From Clostridiales bacterium (GTDB taxonomy: Bacteria; Bacillota; Clostridia; Oscillospirales; Oscillospiraceae), in contig JAHZEE010000060.1 in the NCBI GenBank assembly GCA_019421975.1, forward strand, positions 1-8,795: 8,795 nt of DNA, written 5' to 3'. The notes under the pieces were generated by a model. The model made no database searches and was not told where the DNA came from. It was given only the letters and a program-made list of their open reading frames with translations. A program made the translations under genes and the position numbers. This document shows, in pieces, positions 6,019 through 8,795 of the stretch (positions are counted from its first letter, which is position 1; every line of letters begins with the position of its first letter).

Positions 6019-6678
6019 CTATGTCAGGCGGACCGGCACCCGCCCGGTGATCTTCAGTGTGTTCGGCGTCACATGACACTTCACCGCCAGCACCTGCACC
6101 CCTACCGCCGCGGCCTGCTCCAGCGCCGCAGCAAAGTGCGGATCCTGCCGCCAGTTGGGCCGAAACAGTTCAATGCGCTCCATCTGAATGACGAAGAGTA
6201 CGCAGGCGTCTACTCCCTGCTCTTTCAGCTGCTGCAGGTGCCGTACATGGCGCGCGCCGCGGGCCGTCGGCGCGTCCGGAAAGCGCGCAACGCCATCCTC
6301 CTCCAGCGTCACACCCTTGACCTCTACAAACATCGGCCCCTGCGGCATCTGGAGCAGAAAATCAAACCGGGATTGCCCCTGACGCACCTCCCGCTGCAGC
6401 TGCAGGGGCACTGCTCCCAGGCCCCCTTCCGCCAGCCATTCCGCCGCCACAGTGTTTGGCGCCTGGGAGTCCACATTCACCACCTGCCCCTGCTTTTCCA
6501 CCGCGATGAGCGAATAGGCCGTCTTCCGCATAGGATTGGAATGATGCTGGCACCAGACCGTGACGCCCGGCTGCAGCAGCTCACGGCATCGTCCCGTATT
6601 CCTGACATGGCACATCACCCGCTGTCCTGCCAGCTCTACTTCCGCAATAAACCGGTTGGGGCGGCAGCAGAACACCAT
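6019..6678 (-). CDS. sfsA: SfsA family protein (OB-fold plus nuclease-like domain)
   Basis: A 219-residue SfsA homologue. In E. coli SfsA was named for stimulating sugar fermentation when overproduced and binds DNA non-specifically; the family has an N-terminal OB-like part and a C-terminal PD-(D/E)xK nuclease-like fold, but its cellular role is not settled. The N-terminal NRFIAEVELAG and HVRNTGRCRELL (8-35), the DSQAPN at 70-75, RFDFLL at 104-109 and the very typical VEVKGVTLEEDGVARFPDAP spread over 118-137 are all present. D106, E119 and K121 match the putative catalytic triad. The ATG at 6678 has AGAGGAGA upstream on the minus strand (6689-6682); a longer frame to 6750 would run through the predicted promoter and is not used. 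It is convergent with the transporter gene and divergent from the PEPCK gene, with which it shares a control region. Confidence 0.94.
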   Translation of the reverse strand: MVFCCRPNRFIAEVELAGQRVMCHVRNTGRCRELLQPGVTVWCQHHSNPMRKTAYSLIAVEKQGQVVNVDSQAPNTVAAEWLAEGGLGAVPLQLQREVRQGQSRFDFLLQMPQGPMFVEVKGVTLEEDGVARFPDAPTARGARHVRHLQQLKEQGVDACVLFVIQMERIELFRPNWRQDPHFAAALEQAAAVGVQVLAVKCHVTPNTLKITGRVPVRLT

Positions 6679-6709
6679 TGTGTCTCCTCTTTTCGTACAG
6701 ATTACCTTA

Positions 6710-6739
6710 ATTTTATCAAATTTTGCAGGATTTCTGCAA
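6710..6739 (-). promoter_or_regulatory. Predicted sfsA promoter
   Basis: On the minus strand TTGCAG (6739-6734) and TAAAAT (6715-6710) are 18 bases apart, giving a start near 6703 and a leader of about 25 bases. The -35 box is one arm of the inverted repeat at 6723-6739. Confidence 0.6.
6723..6739. repeat. Inverted repeat TTGCAG/CTGCAA in the sfsA promoter
   Basis: TTGCAG (6723-6728) and CTGCAA (6734-6739) are perfect inverted copies around GATTT. The right arm is also the sfsA -35 box, so a protein bound here should block that promoter. It resembles the larger repeat at 6763-6782. Confidence 0.5.
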
Positions 6740-6762
6740 CGATTTTCCAATCTTTTAAAAAC

Positions 6763-6782
6763 TTTGCAATCGTTATTGCAAA
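6763..6782. repeat. 20-bp inverted repeat (candidate operator) in the pckG promoter
   Basis: TTTGCAAT (6763-6770) and ATTGCAAA (6775-6782) are perfect inverted copies around CGTT. The right arm contains the predicted pckG -35 box. The left part TTGCAATCGTT resembles half of a catabolite-responsive element (cre), with the central CG, but the right half does not fit cre, and the perfect symmetry suggests a different dimeric repressor. Confidence 0.6.
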
Positions 6783-6804
6783 AACTTCACGATTTCGCTA
6801 TGAT
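6776..6804 (+). promoter_or_regulatory. Predicted promoter of the PEPCK gene
   Basis: TTGCAA (6776-6781) and TATGAT (6799-6804) are 17 bases apart; transcription would begin near 6811 with a leader of about 44 bases. The -35 box lies in the 20-bp inverted repeat. Confidence 0.7.
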
Positions 6805-6854
6805 GGAACCAGATCTAAATTTAGCAGCCAGTGTAAGCTGCGGGAGGCTAGACT

Positions 6855-8615
6855 ATGTCCACAAATACCACCGTCCGTGTATGGACCGAAGAAATGGCCG
6901 CAATTACCAAACCGGATTGCATCGAATGGATCACCGGTGAGGAATCCCAGTTGGAAAAGCTCCGCCGGATGGCGCTTTCCACCGGAGAACTCATCGAGTT
7001 GAACCAGGAGAAGCTGCCCGGCTGCTATTTACACCGCTCCGACCCCAGCGATGTCGCCCGTGTAGAGAGCCGCACCTTTATCTGCTCAAAGCGGCAGGAG
7101 GACGCAGGCCCCACCAACAACTGGATGGATCCGCAGCAGATGTATGACAAGCTCTACAAGCTGTATGATGGCTCCATGAAGGGCCGGACCATGTACGCCA
7201 TTCCCTATTCCATGAGTATTGTCGGTTCCCCCTTTGCCAAATACGGCATTGAATTGACCGACTCCATCTATGTGGTGCTCAATATGGCCATTATGACCCG
7301 CGTCGGCAACGAGGTGCTCGAGCGCATCGGCGAGGCCACCGACTTTATCCGCGGCCTGCACTCCACGGGCACGCTGGATCCGGAGGAGCGCTATATTGTC
7401 CAGTTCCCGGAGGACAACACGATCATGTCCATCAACTCCGGCTATGGCGGCAATGTGCTGCAGGGCAAGAAGTGCTTTGCACTGCGCATCGCCTCGTGCC
7501 TCGGCCGCGACGAGGGCTGGCTGGCCGAACACATGCTGATTTTGGGCATCGAAAATCCGCAGGGCGAAACGAAGTATGTCTGCGCCGCGTTCCCCTCTGC
7601 CTGCGGCAAGACCAACCTCGCCATGCTGATCCCGCCGGAGGGTTACCGCATCAAGGGCTATAAGACCTGGTGTGTGGGTGATGATATCGCCTGGCTGCGC
7701 ATCGGCCCCGACGGCAGGCTCTGGGCCGTGAATCCGGAGAACGGCTTCTTTGGTGTCGCTCCTGGCACCTCTGAAAAGTCCAACCCCAACGCCCTGGCCG
7801 CCACGCGGAAAAATACCATTTTCACCAATGTGGTGCGCAATCTCGACGACAACACCGTCTGGTGGGAGGGTATGACCAAGATCCCGCCCCAGCATGCGGA
7901 GAACTGGAAGGGCGAGCCGTGGGATTCCTCTGACGGCAGCAAGGGCGCCCATCCCAATTCCCGCTTTACCGCACCGGCCAAAAACTGCCCGTGCATCTCC
8001 CCCAAATTCGACGATCCGCAGGGCGTGCCCATCTCCGCCATCGTCTTCGGCGGCCGCCGGGCCAAAACCGCGCCTCTGGTCTATCAGTCCCGCGACTGGC
8101 AGCACGGCGTCTTTGTCGGCTCCATCATGGCCTCTGAGACCACGGCCGCAGCCGCAGGTCAGGTGGGTGTGGTCCGCCGTGACCCCATGGCGATGCTCCC
8201 CTTCTGCGGCTACCACATGGCAGACTACTGGCAGCACTGGCTGGACATGGGGGAGCGAATCCCCAACAAGCCGAAGATCTTCAATGTCAACTGGTTCCGC
8301 ACCGACGACGAGGGCAACTTCCTGTGGCCGGGCTTTGGGGACAATCTGCGGGTTCTGGAGTGGATCCTGAACCGCTGCGACGGCACCGCCGATGCCCAGC
8401 AGACGGCCATCGGCGAGCTGCCCAAGCCGGAGGACATCAATCTGGAGGGCACCGATGTCAGCGTCGATACGCTTCGCTCCCTGCTGACCGTCGATCCGGC
8501 GCTCTGGAAAGAGGAGGCCGCCGGAATTGAGGAATTCTATCAGAAGTTTGGCGACAAGCTTCCGCAGGCGCTCCGTGACGAGCTCAACCGGCTGGAGGCC
8601 AATTTAAATTGCTGA
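6855..8615 (+). CDS. pckG: Phosphoenolpyruvate carboxykinase, GTP type (EC 4.1.1.32)
   Basis: This cytoplasmic enzyme interconverts oxaloacetate + GTP with phosphoenolpyruvate + CO2 + GDP, linking the C4 acids to glycolysis; in fermenting anaerobes it may run towards oxaloacetate. The 586-residue length fits the GTP family, and the ATP-type sequence pattern is absent. Visible motifs: the R-loop DVARVESRTF at 66-75, GRTMYAIPYSM at 110-120, SPFAKYGIELTDS at 125-137, GKKCFALRIAS at 204-214, metal ligands expected at K205/K206, H226 (AEHMLILGI) and D276/D277 (VGDDIAW), the P-loop FPSACGKTN at 246-254 with the reactive C250, K252 and T253, the guanine-site region NGFFGVAPGTS at 296-306 and FGGRR at 398-402. 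After FGGRR the residue is A instead of the usual P. ATG at 6855 follows GGGAGG (6842-6847) by 7 bases. It stands alone, divergent from sfsA, and ends at a hairpin. Confidence 0.96.
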   Translation: MSTNTTVRVWTEEMAAITKPDCIEWITGEESQLEKLRRMALSTGELIELNQEKLPGCYLHRSDPSDVARVESRTFICSKRQEDAGPTNNWMDPQQMYDKLYKLYDGSMKGRTMYAIPYSMSIVGSPFAKYGIELTDSIYVVLNMAIMTRVGNEVLERIGEATDFIRGLHSTGTLDPEERYIVQFPEDNTIMSINSGYGGNVLQGKKCFALRIASCLGRDEGWLAEHMLILGIENPQGETKYVCAAFPSACGKTNLAMLIPPEGYRIKGYKTWCVGDDIAWLRIGPDGRLWAVNPENGFFGVAPGTSEKSNPNALAATRKNTIFTNVVRNLDDNTVWWEGMTKIPPQHAENWKGEPWDSSDGSKGAHPNSRFTAPAKNCPCISPKFDDPQGVPISAIVFGGRRAKTAPLVYQSRDWQHGVFVGSIMASETTAAAAGQVGVVRRDPMAMLPFCGYHMADYWQHWLDMGERIPNKPKIFNVNWFRTDDEGNFLWPGFGDNLRVLEWILNRCDGTADAQQTAIGELPKPEDINLEGTDVSVDTLRSLLTVDPALWKEEAAGIEEFYQKFGDKLPQALRDELNRLEANLNC

Positions 8616-8620
8616 TTTTG

Positions 8621-8658
8621 AGCGGCCGCTCCGGCAGACAGTTGCCAGAGCGGCCGCT
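8621..8658 (+). terminator. Hairpin after the PEPCK gene
   Basis: AGCGGCCGCTC (8621-8631) pairs with GAGCGGCCGCT (8648-8658); after a C/A mismatch GGCA (8633-8636) pairs with TGCC (8643-8646) around a 6-base loop. The stem is very stable but is followed by TCTCCAC rather than a T-run, so it may stabilise the mRNA end or be a Rho-assisted stop more than a classic intrinsic terminator. Confidence 0.65.
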
Positions 8659-8692
8659 TCTCCACAAAATCCTGTAAATTTCAAAATATTGC

Positions 8693-8720
8693 TTGACAAA
8701 TGGCGTGGTTTCTGTATAAT
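8693..8720 (+). promoter_or_regulatory. Strong promoter of the tRNA-Gln gene
   Basis: Perfect TTGACA (8693-8698) and TATAAT (8715-8720) are 16 bases apart. Transcription would begin near 8727, leaving a 5' leader of about 16 bases to be removed by RNase P. Other tRNA genes may follow outside the window. Confidence 0.88.
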
Positions 8721-8742
8721 AGTTCATGCGTTAAGCGTAGAT

Positions 8743-8795
8743 AGGGGATTTGTGTAACGGTAGCACACCGGACTCTGACTCCGTTTGCGGGGGTT
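8743..8795 (+). tRNA. tRNA-Gln (anticodon CTG), 5' part
   Basis: The gene starts at about A8743 and is cut by the window end in the T-loop. The acceptor 5' strand AGGGGAT is followed by TT, a D-arm GTGT/GCAC with the conserved AAC-GGTA loop, the anticodon loop CTCTGAC with anticodon CTG at 8775-8777, reading CAG, a short variable region TTGC, and the T-arm opening GGGGGTT. The anticodon stem has four good pairs and an apparent C27/U43 mismatch at its outer end. Acceptor pairing and the CCA end cannot be checked. Confidence 0.88.

Noticed and set aside
6763..6782. Calling the pckG inverted repeat a true cre (CcpA) site
   Set aside because: Only the left half and central CG match; three positions of the consensus fail, so I report it as an unassigned operator candidate.
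5989..7002. Plus-strand open frame of 337 codons over sfsA and the pckG promoter
   Set aside because: It is antisense to sfsA, then passes through the divergent promoter region and into pckG in a wrong frame.
7086..8237. Minus-strand open frame of 383 codons opposite pckG
   Set aside because: Long antisense frames are usual for GC-rich genes with biased third positions; the protein is Gly/Ala/His-rich without motifs.
1..8795. CRISPR array, transposase, phage or toxin-antitoxin genes
   Set aside because: No repeat-spacer series, terminal inverted repeats, recombinase motifs or small paired genes were seen on either strand.

Overview
The window looks like a piece of a Firmicutes (Clostridia) chromosome with GC-rich genes and AT-rich intergenic regions. 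The supporting signs are a T-box leader, strong GGAGG-type ribosome binding sites, TTG and GTG starts, sigma-A-like promoters, and a YabE-KsgA neighbourhood as in Bacillus. An Oscillospiraceae-like gut clostridium is my best guess, but that is inference. All the genes belong to known families. I found no phage, insertion sequence, CRISPR array or toxin module, and no clear sign of a wholly new system. The interest lies mostly in regulatory architecture.

Layout, left to right. (1) Positions 1-1170, minus strand: the 5' part of thrS (threonyl-tRNA synthetase without a TGS domain), with its promoter, a T-box leader and the leader terminator. (2) 1171-1455: an AT-rich divergent intergenic region with inverted and direct repeats and the promoter of a yabE-like cell wall gene. 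(3) 1456-4169, plus strand: yabE-like (DUF348-G5-3D), then ksgA (16S rRNA dimethyladenosine transferase), then a YfnB/YjjG-like HAD nucleotidase and a strong terminator. The yabE terminator, the apparent ksgA promoter and the ksgA ribosome binding site are superimposed in about 50 bases. (4) 4170-6015, plus strand: an AraC-type regulator overlapping an EamA/DMT transporter gene, ending at a hairpin shared with the convergent sfsA. (5) 6019-6678, minus strand: sfsA. (6) 6679-6854: a divergent control region with two inverted repeats, each overlapping a predicted -35 box. (7) 6855-8658, plus strand: GTP-type phosphoenolpyruvate carboxykinase and a hairpin. (8) 8693-8795: a strong promoter and the 5' part of a tRNA-Gln(CTG), cut by the window end.

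Functionally this is mainly housekeeping: translation (thrS, ksgA, tRNA-Gln), cell wall remodelling (yabE-like), central carbon metabolism (PEPCK), nucleotide clean-up (HAD) and one small regulated transport unit (araC-eamA) whose substrate cannot be read from sequence. All assignments come from reading translated motifs by eye; no database search was made.
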